Shown: positions 56,468 through 64,000 of the stretch, one piece after another | How positions within the stretch are numbered: position 1 is the first letter of the stretch | How the letters are laid out: each line of letters begins with the position of its first letter | Assembly (NCBI GenBank): GCA_036381515.1 | Contig: DASVCR010000052.1 | Span: 19,678 to 83,677, forward strand | Direction of reading: 5' to 3' | Origin: ZC4RG20 sp036381515 | GTDB lineage: Bacteria > Pseudomonadota > Gammaproteobacteria > Steroidobacterales > Rariloculaceae | Length of the DNA: 64,000 nucleotides | The notes under the pieces: generated by a model | Seen by the model: only the letters and a program-made list of their open reading frames with translations | Database searches by the model: none | Told to the model about the DNA's origin: nothing | Position numbers and translations under genes: made by a program

Positions 56468-57181
56468 CTAATGCGGTGCGCCGCGTCGGGACGCCGCGCC
56501 GGAGCCGCCGCCCGAGCCGGTGGGGTCACTGCTCGAGCCAGCGGGGGCACTGCTCGGGCCGCCGGGGTCGCTGCTCGTGCCGCTGGTGACACTGCTCGAG
56601 CCCCCGTGGGCCGCGACGTCCGGCTTACCGCCGGCGCCCGCGGCGACCTCGAAGACGCGGTGATGGATCGCGTCCCCGAACGGGGATCGGTCGCCGTTGC
56701 CCGCGTTCGCCCAGACGTCGAAAACGACGGGACCCTCGAGCGACTCGGGGGCGCGCCAGGTCACCGACCACTCGGCGACGCCGGGCGACGCGGGGCCCGA
56801 GCCCTTCTCCGTCGAGCGGGCGCGTGCGCCGTCCGTCGCGACCCGCTCGTCCTGCGCGTCGAAGCGGCCCGCTTCGAGCATGCTTGCCGCGTCGGTGCCA
56901 TCCTTCGCGGACGCCATGAAGCCCGCGTTCGAGATGTTCTTGTCTTCGAGCCGGATCGTCAGCGGATAGACGACGCCGGGCGCGACCGACGCCGGCAAGC
57001 CGACGATCGAGATCGCTGCCGACGCGTCCTGGGGCGGCACGTCGAAATGGCACTCGCTGCAGCCGCCGCGGCCGTGATCGGTCACCTCCCACGGCGCGCC
57101 GTCCGGGAACGCGAAGACGGCCGGGACCGCGACGGCGGCCGCCATCGCGATCCCGAGGAAGGCATGGACCCGCTTCGTCAC
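56468..57181 (-). CDS. Exported CxxCH protein with reeler/choice-of-anchor-type domain and Ser/Gly-rich repeat tail
   Basis: A 237-residue secreted protein. A signal peptide (about 1-27, ending PAVFAFPDG) is followed by 'GGCSECHFD', a single c-type heme motif, and a beta-sandwich ('LPASVAPGVVYPLTIRLEDKNISNAGFMASAKDG', 'EWSVTWRAPESLEGPVVFDVWANAGNGDRSPFGDAIHHRVFEV') resembling reeler-type or choice-of-anchor V domains that carry CxxCH near the start. The tail consists of about four 7-residue Ser/Gly/Pro units encoded by 21-base tandem repeats. The GTG start at 57181 overlaps the stop of the upstream Vgb-like gene (GTGA), so the two are coupled. Confidence 0.75.
   Translation of the reverse strand: MTKRVHAFLGIAMAAAVAVPAVFAFPDGAPWEVTDHGRGGCSECHFDVPPQDASAAISIVGLPASVAPGVVYPLTIRLEDKNISNAGFMASAKDGTDAASMLEAGRFDAQDERVATDGARARSTEKGSGPASPGVAEWSVTWRAPESLEGPVVFDVWANAGNGDRSPFGDAIHHRVFEVAAGAGGKPDVAAHGGSSSVTSGTSSDPGGPSSAPAGSSSDPTGSGGGSGAASRRGAPH
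56515..56598. repeat. 21-base tandem repeat in the tail of the CxxCH protein
   Basis: About four imperfect 21-base copies of the type (G)GTCACTGCTCGAGCCAGCGG. Each encodes seven residues on the minus strand, such as SSDPTGS, SSAPAGS, SSDPGGP. In-frame length and divergent copies indicate slippage-prone, tolerated change in a linker or surface tail. Confidence 0.7.
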
Positions 57182-58197
57182 GGCTTCGCGACGAGCGCCC
57201 GGCCGAGCGTTTCCTCGTCCGTGCCGAACCAGATCGCGCCCGACGGCTCGTGATAATGCATGTGCCGCACGGCGCCGGCGCCGGACGGAATCTCCGTGAT
57301 CGAGACGATTTCGCGCTTGGCCGTATCGAAGCCGATCATCCTGTTCGGGCGCACGCCGGTCTCGACGACGTACACGCGGCCGTGCTCGTCCGACGCCATG
57401 CCGTAGGGCTGCGATCCGGAGCCCCCGGGCAGCGCCCACTCGTCGAATGACTTCGACGCCGGGTCGTACATGCCGAGATAGCCGCGTCCGGTGTCCGCGT
57501 ACCAGATCCGGCCGTCGGCGGTGATCTCGAGCCGGCGCGGCCGCGACTCGGCGGCAGGCAGCTCGTGCTCGGTCAGCTCGAGCGTCTTGGGATCGATCGA
57601 CGCGATCTTGTTCGTGCCGAGGAGCACGACCCACGGCGTGCCGTCGCTCGCGATCTTGATGCCGTAAGGCCGCGCGCGCGGCGTCGGCACGGGGATCAGG
57701 TCGACCGACCGATCCGCGACCGTCAGGCGGCCGACGAAGTTGCCGCCCTGCACGGTGAACCAGATGTGCTCCTCGCCGTCGTCGAACACGAGCGTGTGCG
57801 GGTCACGTGCGGACGGGTCCGGCATCTCGATCTTCGTGATCTCGTCGGTGCGCGGGTCGTAGCGGCCGATGTAGCCGCGCAGGTTTCCGGCGTACCAGAC
57901 GATGCCGTCCGAGCCGACGATCAGGTTGTGCGGACCCGCCTGATCGGGCAGGTCCTTCTTGAAGAACTCGCCGGTCGACGGTGTGAATCGGGCGACATAG
58001 TGGCCGCGCTGGCCGACGAACCAGATCTCGTCGGCGCCGGCCGCGAACGGGTCGCGCGCGCGTCCCTCGTACGGCACGGGCCATTCGTTTATCTCGAGCG
58101 GGTTCAGCTCGTCCGCCGCGGCGGGGGCGGCGGTCCATGCGGTGCACCAGATGGCGGCGGGGGCGAGGAACGACGCGATCTTCGTTTTCGCGAGCAT
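57178..58197 (-). CDS. Virginiamycin B lyase-like (Vgb) beta-propeller, exported
   Basis: A 339-residue protein with a signal peptide (about 1-30, ending PAAADEL). Repeated blades 'EIWFVGQRGHYVARFTPSTGEFFKKDLP', 'GIVWYAGNLRGYIGRYDPRTDEITKIEMP', 'HIWFTVQGGNFVGRLTVADRS', 'GRIWYADTGRGYLGMYDPASKSFDEWALP' and 'GAIWFGTDEETLGR' make a seven-bladed propeller like streptogramin lyase. True Vgb is cytosolic and inactivates streptogramin B; exported relatives with a coupled CxxCH protein more likely take part in periplasmic oxidation. The ATG at 58197 has AGGAGG upstream. Confidence 0.85.
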   Translation of the reverse strand: MLAKTKIASFLAPAAIWCTAWTAAPAAADELNPLEINEWPVPYEGRARDPFAAGADEIWFVGQRGHYVARFTPSTGEFFKKDLPDQAGPHNLIVGSDGIVWYAGNLRGYIGRYDPRTDEITKIEMPDPSARDPHTLVFDDGEEHIWFTVQGGNFVGRLTVADRSVDLIPVPTPRARPYGIKIASDGTPWVVLLGTNKIASIDPKTLELTEHELPAAESRPRRLEITADGRIWYADTGRGYLGMYDPASKSFDEWALPGGSGSQPYGMASDEHGRVYVVETGVRPNRMIGFDTAKREIVSITEIPSGAGAVRHMHYHEPSGAIWFGTDEETLGRALVAKP

Positions 58198-58334
58198 CGA
58201 ACATCCTCCTGCGGTTTTTTCGCGCGGCGGCGGGCCGCGCTCGTTCAACCTACTATACCGGCGCCCCGGTATCGCGGGGGTCACATGCTCGGCGATTCAA
58301 GAATTCCAAAGGCCCGCACGCGGCGCCCGCGGTC

Positions 58335-59162
58335 TCAGGGATCGAAGTGCTGCGTCGACTTTTCGTTCTCGTTGCAGACGAACTCGATCAGCTCGGTGTC
58401 GAGCATGATGCGCTGGTTCACGCGCACGGTAAACGGCCGGGTGTACGCCTGCTCGTCGTGGATCGTCACGTCGATCTCGAGGCTTCCGTACGTGGGGCGT
58501 CGGAAGCGCTCGATCATCATCCCGTCGTCGGTGATCGGGCTGCCGTTCACGTCGAGCCAGCCGAGATCCTTGAGCCGCACGGTCTCGACGACGAGCTCGT
58601 CGCCTTCCCAGTGCCCGACGGAGTAGCCGTACCACCACGGCAGCACGTCCGGCGGCGGGAGCGGTCGCCCGTCGAGAAAGATCTGCCGGACGCCGGAATT
58701 GCCCTCGTACAGGATCACGATCAGATCGTCGGTCTGGATGATCTTGCGCGGCTGCGGATGCATGTGGAGCTGCATCAGCCCCATCGGCAGACAGTGCGCG
58801 TCGGGGTTGTCCTTCATGTCGTTCGCGACGCGCTCGTCGCGCAGCTGCCGCGCCCAGTCTTGATACGGCAGCTGACCGCCTTCCATGTTCGCGCCGAGGT
58901 TGAAGAACGTCGCGACCGGCGGTGAATTCTCGTCGGTGTCCGCGGCCTGCCGTCCGGGGCCGCCGCCTCTACGATTCTCCCAGAGGCCCGACAGATCGGG
59001 TTTGCCGTTCGGCATCCGGGGCGGCGGGGCGTCGAGGTCCGGCGCGCCGTCCGCGGTGCGGGGGACGTCGGGCGTCGGCCAGGACGGCCACTGCGCGGAC
59101 GCAGGGGCCGCGACGGCCATGGCGACGATGACGGCTCCGACGGACGCTTGCAGCGTGTTCAT
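58335..59162 (-). CDS. Exported protein with DLSG-W motif, unknown
   Basis: A 275-residue protein with a signal peptide (about 1-24, ending PASAQWP). Pro-rich start and 'PRMPNGKPDLSGLWENRRGGG', then 'ANDMKDNPDAHCLPMGLMQLHMHPQPRKIIQTDDLIVILYEGNSGVRQIFLDGRPLP' and 'WWYGYSVGHWEGDELVVETVRLKDLGWLDVNGSPITDDGMMIERFRRP' mark a common but uncharacterised exported family of Proteobacteria and Acidobacteria. A lipocalin-like beta fold is plausible. It reads away from the GFA gene and is followed by the Vgb-like gene on the same strand after 137 bases. Confidence 0.82.
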   Translation of the reverse strand: MNTLQASVGAVIVAMAVAAPASAQWPSWPTPDVPRTADGAPDLDAPPPRMPNGKPDLSGLWENRRGGGPGRQAADTDENSPPVATFFNLGANMEGGQLPYQDWARQLRDERVANDMKDNPDAHCLPMGLMQLHMHPQPRKIIQTDDLIVILYEGNSGVRQIFLDGRPLPPPDVLPWWYGYSVGHWEGDELVVETVRLKDLGWLDVNGSPITDDGMMIERFRRPTYGSLEIDVTIHDEQAYTRPFTVRVNQRIMLDTELIEFVCNENEKSTQHFDP

Positions 59163-59277
59163 TCGAGCGGGACCCTGCGATTCACCCGAGGCCGGAAAAT
59201 ACCTTATCCTGCCGGGCAACGCGAATAGCGGACACGATGACGGAGGCCCAGGGCGGAGCCGCCGGGGAGCGCGACGA

Positions 59278-59625
59278 ATGGTGTACTCGGGAAGCTGCCA
59301 CTGCGGGAAGATCTCGTACGAGGTCGAAGGCGAGCTCACGCAGGTGATGGACTGCAACTGCTCGCATTGCAGCCGCAAGGGTTACCTGCTGTGGTTCGTG
59401 CCGCGCGAGAACCTGCGGTTCAAGTCGGGCGAGTCGGAGCTCGCGACGTATACGTTCAACACGCATCGGATCAAGCACCACTTCTGTCCGGTCTGCGGCG
59501 TCGCGCCGCTCGGCTTCGGCGAGCATCCGCCCGGAACGCCGAAGGCGGCCATCAACGTACGCTGTCTCGAGAACGTCGACCTCGGCACGCTCGAGGTCGT
59601 GCACGTCGACGGGCGGTCGTATTAG
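59278..59625 (+). CDS. GFA-family (glutathione-dependent formaldehyde-activating-like) protein
   Basis: A 115-residue zinc protein of the Mss4-like fold. 'GSCHCGKISYEVEGE' and 'DCNCSHCSRKGYLLWFVPRENLRFKSGESELATYTFNTHRIKHHFCPVCGVAPLGFGE' hold the Cys ligands (CHC, CxCxxC, CPxCG). Relatives were proposed to bind S-hydroxymethylglutathione, but most have no proven reaction. I start at the ATG at 59278 with GGGGAG before it. It is divergent from the DLSG-W gene and followed after 56 bases by the DUF922 gene. Confidence 0.88.
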   Translation: MVYSGSCHCGKISYEVEGELTQVMDCNCSHCSRKGYLLWFVPRENLRFKSGESELATYTFNTHRIKHHFCPVCGVAPLGFGEHPPGTPKAAINVRCLENVDLGTLEVVHVDGRSY

Positions 59626-59681
59626 CCGGTCGTGCGCGGATGGTCCGCGCGTCCCGTTCGAGCGTGCTCGTGAGCGGTCGC

Positions 59682-60356
59682 ATGGACGCCTTCGCTGCAC
59701 GCTTCGGGCGGTCGACGGAAGCGGATGACGCCGTGAGCCGTGTCCGGCCGGCGGTGCTCGCGAGTGTGCTGCTCGCGGTCGGCGGCGCGTCGATCGGCGC
59801 AGATCGGGCGCTCGCGCAGCAGGTCGGCGAAGGCATCCGCTGGCAGGCGGACCGGCCGCTCGAGTGGTCCGACTTCAAAGGGCAGGTCGATCCGAATGCG
59901 GGGCCGCAGACGGCGGCGCTCACCTCGGCGTCCGTATCGGTCGGCTTCGAGCTCGAGGTCCGGGGCGGGCGGCGCTGCGAGTTCGAGGTCCTCAGGATCG
60001 AGACGACCGCGGAGTTTCATCCTGAGCACTCGTGGGTGCGGGACGGTGCGCGCACGGCCGCGGTCCTCGAGCACGAGCAGGGGCACTTCGATCTCGCCGA
60101 GGTCTTCAGGGCCGTGCTCGAACGGCAGGCGGCGGCGCTCGTCGGCCGGCCGCAGCGCTGCGCCGCCGGCGCGGACCCGTCGGCGATCGAAGCGGAGGTC
60201 AACGAGTGGATCGCCGAGATCCGCGGGCAGGTGTTCGACGAGCTCGAGCGCGTTCAGGACCAGTACGACGCGGAGACCGGGCACGGCACGCTGCCCGACG
60301 CGCAAAGCGTCTGGACCGCGCGCATCCGCCAGGCGCTACGCCGCGGCAGCTGGTGA
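59682..60356 (+). CDS. DUF922-domain exported protein (predicted zinc protease-like)
   Basis: A 224-residue protein. 'IRWQADRPLEWSDFKGQVDPNAGPQTAALTSASVSVGFEL' is the DUF922 start, and 'WVRDGARTAAVLEHEQGHFDLAEVFRAVLE' carries the HExxH-like motif (HEQGH) that led to its prediction as a secreted zinc protease. A signal-like helix ('VLASVLLAVGGASIGADRALAQ') precedes it. The ATG at 59682 is used; a GTG at 59733 would leave a standard-length signal peptide and may be the true start. Its last 21 bases overlap the end of the convergent hydrolase gene. Confidence 0.8.
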   Translation: MDAFAARFGRSTEADDAVSRVRPAVLASVLLAVGGASIGADRALAQQVGEGIRWQADRPLEWSDFKGQVDPNAGPQTAALTSASVSVGFELEVRGGRRCEFEVLRIETTAEFHPEHSWVRDGARTAAVLEHEQGHFDLAEVFRAVLERQAAALVGRPQRCAAGADPSAIEAEVNEWIAEIRGQVFDELERVQDQYDAETGHGTLPDAQSVWTARIRQALRRGSW

Positions 60357-61331
60357 CCGGACCGCCGGGTAGAGCGCGCCGCGCAGCACGGCGTTCCGCT
60401 CGGCGATGAATCTCCGCCCGATGCGGGTATCCGCGCCGAACACGTCGAACGCGTGGCACGCGCCTGGATAGACGTGGAGCTCCGCCGCGACGCCGGCGGC
60501 GAGGAGGCGCCCGGCATACGCGATGTTCTCGTCGACGAACGGATCGAGCGCGCCGACCGCGATGTAAGCCGGAGGCAGCCCCGCGAGGTCACGCGCGCGC
60601 GACGGCGCCGCGTATTCGGAAACGCCGTCCGAGCCCGGGCGCGTGCCGAGGTACGCGGCCCAGCCGTCGATCACGTTGCGGCGGCTCCAGAAGAGCGTCT
60701 CCGGCCCCATCTCGCCCGGCATCGCCGTGCGGTCGTCGAGCGCCGGATAGATCAGCAGCTGGAACGCCGGCCGAACGCCGCCTCGATCGCGCGCCATCAG
60801 CGCGAGCGCGGCCGCGAGATTACCGCCGGCGCTCGAGCCGCCGACCGCGATCCGCGTCGGGTCGACGCCGAGTGCGCCGCCCTCGGCGCCGAGCCACGCA
60901 AGCGCCGCATAGCAGTCGTGCAGCGCGGCGGGGAACGGGTGCTCCGGCGCGAGCCGATATTCGACGGACACGGCGACGCACTCGGCCTCCTTGGCGAGCT
61001 GCGCGACCGCGAGGCCGTCGAGGTCGATGCTGCCGAGCACCCAGCCGCCGGGATGCATCCAGACGAGCCCGGGCAGCGCTTCCGCATGCCCCGTCGGCCG
61101 ATACACGCGCACGCGGACGGGCGGGGCGCCTTCGAAGCCGGGCACGTCGAGGTCGCGGACCTCGAGGCCTTCGAGCTTCGGCGCCTGCGCCTTCACCGCG
61201 GCGGTTACGCCGTCGACGATACGCCGTGCGGCCGCGACGTCGCCAAGATCGAACCCGCCGCCGACCGCGCCGAGAAACCCCTCGAGCGGCGTCGCGAGCT
61301 CGGGATCGAGCAGTTCCTGTCGCTGCGTCAT
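60336..61331 (-). CDS. Alpha/beta hydrolase, HSL-type esterase
   Basis: A 331-residue esterase of the hormone-sensitive-lipase group. 'GLVWMHPGGWVLGSIDLDG' is the oxyanion-hole motif (HPGGW instead of HGGG), 'IAVGGSSAGGNLAAALALMARD' has the nucleophile Ser in GSSAGG, and 'YIAVGALDPFVDENIAYAGRL' and 'YPGACHAFDVF' supply the Asp and His. There is no signal peptide. It hydrolyses short-chain esters; the physiological substrate is unknown. It is 62 bases downstream of recQ on the same strand, probably by chance. Confidence 0.9.
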   Translation of the reverse strand: MTQRQELLDPELATPLEGFLGAVGGGFDLGDVAAARRIVDGVTAAVKAQAPKLEGLEVRDLDVPGFEGAPPVRVRVYRPTGHAEALPGLVWMHPGGWVLGSIDLDGLAVAQLAKEAECVAVSVEYRLAPEHPFPAALHDCYAALAWLGAEGGALGVDPTRIAVGGSSAGGNLAAALALMARDRGGVRPAFQLLIYPALDDRTAMPGEMGPETLFWSRRNVIDGWAAYLGTRPGSDGVSEYAAPSRARDLAGLPPAYIAVGALDPFVDENIAYAGRLLAAGVAAELHVYPGACHAFDVFGADTRIGRRFIAERNAVLRGALYPAVRSPAAAA

Positions 61332-61393
61332 GACTTCTCCCCGCGTTCAGAGCGCCGGCCGGTCCCCCGGCCGACGGCGAGACTTCACGATGA

Positions 61394-63259
61394 TCACCGC
61401 TCGTCGTCGTCGCGGGCAACCCCGTGCGCGCGCACGACGTCGAGAAAGCGTTCTCCGTAGCGCTCGAGCTTCGCGCGCCCGACGCCGACGATCTCGAGCA
61501 GCGCCTCGGGCGAGCGGGGCTTCGCCGCCGCGATCTCGCGCAGCGTGACGTCGTGGAAGACGACGTACGGCGGCACGCCTTGCTCGGCGGCGATCCTGCG
61601 TCGGCACTCGCGCAGCGCTTCGAAGAGCGCCTCGTCCTCGGGCGCGAGCTGATCGTGCGACGCGGCCGGCTTCTTGCGCGGGACGACGTCCTTGCGGTCC
61701 TCGCGAAGCTCGAGCGTCGTCTCGCCGCGCAGGAGCGGCCGGCTCTTCTCCGTCAGCACGAGCCCGCCGTAGCGCTCGGGGTCGGCGCGCAGGTAGCCCC
61801 GCACGACGAGCTGGCGGACGACCGAGCGCCACGCGCTGCCCGAAAGCTCCGTGCCGATGCCGTACACCGACAGCGACTCGTGGCGGTGCTGCCTGACCTT
61901 GTCCGTCGCGTTGCCGAGCAGCACGTCGACGACGTGCGCGGCGCCGAAACGCTGGCCCGTGCGGTACACGGCCGACAGAAGCTTGCGCGCGGCCTCCGTC
62001 GCATCCCAGGTCGCGGGCGGATTCGCGCAGTTGTCGCAGTTGCCGCAGCGCTCGGGCGCCTCTTCGCCGAAGTACTCGAGCAGCGGCGCGCGCCGGCACG
62101 ACGTGATCTCGCACCAGCCGAGCAGCGCTTCGAGCTTCTGCCGCTCGCGCCACTTGTGCTCCTCGTCCGCGGCGGAGGCTTCGACGATCTGCCTGAGCTG
62201 CACGACGTCCTGCACGCCGTAGACCATCCACGCGTCGGCGGGCTCGCCGTCGCGCCCGGCGCGGCCCGTCTCCTGGTAATACGACTCGATGCTCTTCGGC
62301 AGGTCGAGATGCGCGACGAAGCGCACGTCCGGCTTGTCGATCCCCATGCCGAACGCGATCGTCGCGACGATGATCACGGCGTCGTCGTTCAGGAAGCGGC
62401 GCTGATGCGCCGCGCGCGTGTCGGCGTCGAGCCCGGCATGGTACGGCAGCGCGTCGAAGCCCTGCGTCGCGAGCCACTCCGCGATGCTCTCGACCTTCTT
62501 GCGCGACAGGCAGTAGACGATGCCCGCCTCGCCGCGGCGCGCGCCGAGGAAGCCGAGCAGCTGCCGCCGCGGATCGGTCTTCGCCTGCACGCTGTAGCGG
62601 ATGTTCGGCCGATCGAAGCCGCCGATGCAGACCGTAGGCCGGTCGAGCTCGAGGCGCTCGACGATCTCGCGCCGGGTCGGCGGCGTCGCGGTCGCCGTCA
62701 ACGCGATCCGCGGCACGCCGGGAAAGCGCTCGCGCAGCCGGTTCAGCGCGAGGTAGTCCTGGCGGAAGTCGTGTCCCCACTGCGAGACGCAGTGCGCTTC
62801 GTCGATCGCGATGATCGAGACTGGAACCGCGGCGAGCAGGTCGAGCGTCTCGGGCTGAAGCAGGCGCTCGGGCGCGACGTAGAGCAGCTCGAGCCGGCCC
62901 GATCGGAGCGCGCCGATCACGTCCTGCTGCTCGCGCCACGCGAGCGTCGAGTTCAGGAACGCGGCCCGAATGCCGAGCTCGCGCAGCGCGCGGACCTGAT
63001 CCTCCATCAGCGCGATCAGCGGCGACACGACGATGCCGACGCCCGGGCGCAGCAGCGCCGGGATCTGATAGCACAGCGACTTGCCGCCGCCGGTCGGCAT
63101 CAACACCAGCGCGTCGCCGCCCGCCACCAGATGTTCGATGATGGCCTGCTGGCGATCACGAAAAGCGCCATACCCGAACACGTCGCGCAGCACCGCTCGG
63201 GCCTGCACGGCTGCATCAGGCGTGGCGTCTTCGATGGCGTCCGGGGAAGCGTTGGTCAT
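61394..63259 (-). CDS. recQ: ATP-dependent DNA helicase RecQ
   Basis: A 621-residue helicase. 'LMPTGGGKSLCYQIPAL' (Walker A), 'IIAIDEAHCVSQWGHDFRQDY' (DEAH plus the aromatic loop), 'GRAGRDGEPADAW' (motif VI), the RQC zinc cysteines ('CEITSCRRAPLLEYFGEEAPERCGNCDNC') and a C-terminal HRDC domain ('LFEALRECRRRIAAEQGVPPYVVFHDVTLREIAAAKPRSPEALLEIVGVGRAKLERYGERFLDVV') are all present. It unwinds 3'-5' in recombination and fork repair. Length and order match E. coli RecQ. The GT2 gene lies 13 bases upstream on the same strand, suggesting a shared transcript. Confidence 0.97.
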   Translation of the reverse strand: MTNASPDAIEDATPDAAVQARAVLRDVFGYGAFRDRQQAIIEHLVAGGDALVLMPTGGGKSLCYQIPALLRPGVGIVVSPLIALMEDQVRALRELGIRAAFLNSTLAWREQQDVIGALRSGRLELLYVAPERLLQPETLDLLAAVPVSIIAIDEAHCVSQWGHDFRQDYLALNRLRERFPGVPRIALTATATPPTRREIVERLELDRPTVCIGGFDRPNIRYSVQAKTDPRRQLLGFLGARRGEAGIVYCLSRKKVESIAEWLATQGFDALPYHAGLDADTRAAHQRRFLNDDAVIIVATIAFGMGIDKPDVRFVAHLDLPKSIESYYQETGRAGRDGEPADAWMVYGVQDVVQLRQIVEASAADEEHKWRERQKLEALLGWCEITSCRRAPLLEYFGEEAPERCGNCDNCANPPATWDATEAARKLLSAVYRTGQRFGAAHVVDVLLGNATDKVRQHRHESLSVYGIGTELSGSAWRSVVRQLVVRGYLRADPERYGGLVLTEKSRPLLRGETTLELREDRKDVVPRKKPAASHDQLAPEDEALFEALRECRRRIAAEQGVPPYVVFHDVTLREIAAAKPRSPEALLEIVGVGRAKLERYGERFLDVVRAHGVARDDDER

Positions 63260-63272
63260 CGTGACCCGCCCG

Positions 63273-63989
63273 TCAGAGTTCCTCGACGTCGGTCACCTTC
63301 GCGCGGCGCATCAGCCACGCGACGCCGCGCAAGTCGGCGAGGCCCACCCACAGTCGATCGAGCATGCCGTACTTGGACACGCCGCGGGTGCGCGGGCGGT
63401 GTCCGACCGCGATGCTGACGCTCGCGAAGCCTGCGCGCTTCACCAGCGCCGGCAGGTAGCGGTGCATGTGGTCGAAATAGGGCAGCGCGAGGAAGGTTTC
63501 GCGTTCGAACAGCTTCAGACCGCAGCCGGTGTCGGGCGTCGCGTCGCGCAGCATCCGCGAGCGCACGCCGTTGGCGATCTTCGACGAGATGCGCTTGTTG
63601 AAGCTGTCGCGGCGATTGACGCGCCAGCCGGCGAACAGTTTCACTTTCTCATCGGCCGCCGTGCGGGCTTCAACGAGCTTCGGAATGTCCGCGGGATCGT
63701 TCTGCCCATCGCCATCCAGCGTCGCGATCCACGCGCCGCGTGCCGCGCGCACGCCGTTCCGGATCGCGGTGCTCTGGCCGCTTTGCCTGAGGTGCCGCAC
63801 GATGCGCAATTCGGGGTGCTTCGCGCGCTCGGCCTTCAGCACATCGAGCGAATCATCGGAACTCGCGTCGTCCACGTACACCACTTCGTAATCGACGCGC
63901 CCACGCAGCGCGGCGGCGATCTCGGCGAGCAGCGGCGGGATGTTGTCGCGCTCGTTGAACACGGGCACGACGACGGAAAGCTCGGGCAT
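63273..63989 (-). CDS. Family 2 glycosyltransferase (dolichyl-phosphate mannose synthase-like)
   Basis: A 238-residue enzyme. 'LSVVVPVFNERDNIPPLLAEI' opens the GT-A fold, 'YVDDASSDDSLDVL' and 'IATLDGDGQNDPADIPKLVE' hold the nucleotide and metal-binding Asp residues, and 'PDTGCGLKLFERETFLALPYFDHMHRYLPALVKRAGF' plus 'GHRPRTRGVSKYGMLDRLWVGLADL' complete the polyprenol-phosphate glycosyltransferase pattern (RxxGxSKY). It loads a sugar onto undecaprenyl phosphate for lipid A, O-antigen or protein modification. There is no C-terminal membrane helix. It is next to recQ; any sugar-modification partners would lie beyond the window edge. Confidence 0.92.
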   Translation of the reverse strand: MPELSVVVPVFNERDNIPPLLAEIAAALRGRVDYEVVYVDDASSDDSLDVLKAERAKHPELRIVRHLRQSGQSTAIRNGVRAARGAWIATLDGDGQNDPADIPKLVEARTAADEKVKLFAGWRVNRRDSFNKRISSKIANGVRSRMLRDATPDTGCGLKLFERETFLALPYFDHMHRYLPALVKRAGFASVSIAVGHRPRTRGVSKYGMLDRLWVGLADLRGVAWLMRRAKVTDVEEL

Positions 63990-64000
63990 GGCGCGGATTC

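Noticed and set aside
57178..58197. Streptogramin resistance gene (true vgb)
   Set aside because: The protein has a signal peptide and is coupled to a CxxCH exported protein, unlike cytosolic Vgb; only the propeller fold is shared.
1..64000. tRNA or rRNA genes, integrases, prophage
   Set aside because: None seen by reading; no recombinase, capsid or IS transposase motif in any frame. A tRNA scan would be needed to exclude a cryptic tRNA.

Overview
This 64 kb window is a very GC-rich (roughly 70 percent by eye), gene-dense piece of a Gram-negative chromosome. A lipid A deacylase, an outer-membrane beta-barrel, lytic transglycosylase D, an L,D-transpeptidase, AMP nucleosidase, Tex, RecQ and OtsA/OtsB all fit Pseudomonadota. 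The domain mix (TAXI-TRAP receptor, DUF4159, DUF6152, sulfotransferases, many exported PQQ/beta-propeller proteins) suggests a free-living, high-GC gammaproteobacterium or relative; this is inference, since no rRNA or tRNA gene is present. I see no CRISPR array, prophage, integrase or transposase gene.

Layout. 1-4.6 kb: hemD (cut by the window edge), TAXI receptor, mltD, cupin. 4.6-10.7 kb: lectin-like exported protein, FkbM methyltransferase, lpxR with two palindromic operators upstream, DUF4159, SnoaL-like protein, flavin oxidoreductase, CHRD protein. 10.8-13.4 kb: trehalose locus otsB - small TFPASDP protein - otsA, led by a long hairpin. 13.4-20.6 kb: nested inverted repeat, PQQ dehydrogenase-cytochrome c fusion, orphan sugar transferase, CPBP protease, SLC13 permease with CBS protein. 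20.8-28.2 kb: amn, sseA, lactonase-like MBL protein, DUF882 peptidase back to back with an L,D-transpeptidase, six-hairpin glycosidase, beta-barrel protein. 28.3-32.2 kb: a coupled run with a pyrimidine-dimer glycosylase and two unrecognised membrane proteins, then a PQQ sugar dehydrogenase. 32.2-39.1 kb: repeat cluster, hotdog protein, tex, and a four-gene sulfotransferase/arylsulfotransferase cassette. 39.2-44.1 kb: M3 peptidase, methyltransferase, FHA and LuxR pair. 44.1-52.2 kb: an uptake and catabolism block (carboxymuconolactone decarboxylase, LivK, LivF, fused LivM-LivG, LivH, 3-hydroxyisobutyrate-type dehydrogenase, VOC protein) facing a divergent decarboxylase-type amidohydrolase. 52.4-56.4 kb: DUF6152 and membrane proteins, a small apparently frameshifted gene, and an acetolactate synthase gene preceded by a complete attenuation leader (promoter, Val/Leu-rich leader peptide, terminator hairpin). 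56.4-64 kb: exported CxxCH protein, Vgb-like propeller, DLSG-W protein, GFA protein, DUF922 protease-like protein, HSL-type hydrolase, recQ, GT2 glycosyltransferase.

Most notable signals: (1) the ilv attenuator at 55.49-55.74 kb; (2) a dispersed palindrome family with GTGTCAGACAC cores, whose three copies each sit at the 5' end of a gene (otsB, the dehydrogenase, livM-G), one of them read in frame as the N-terminus of LivM; (3) the sulfotransferase cassette and the unrecognised membrane-protein pair at 29.1-31.0 kb as candidates for undescribed functions; (4) several palindromic operator-like sites with no regulator beside them.
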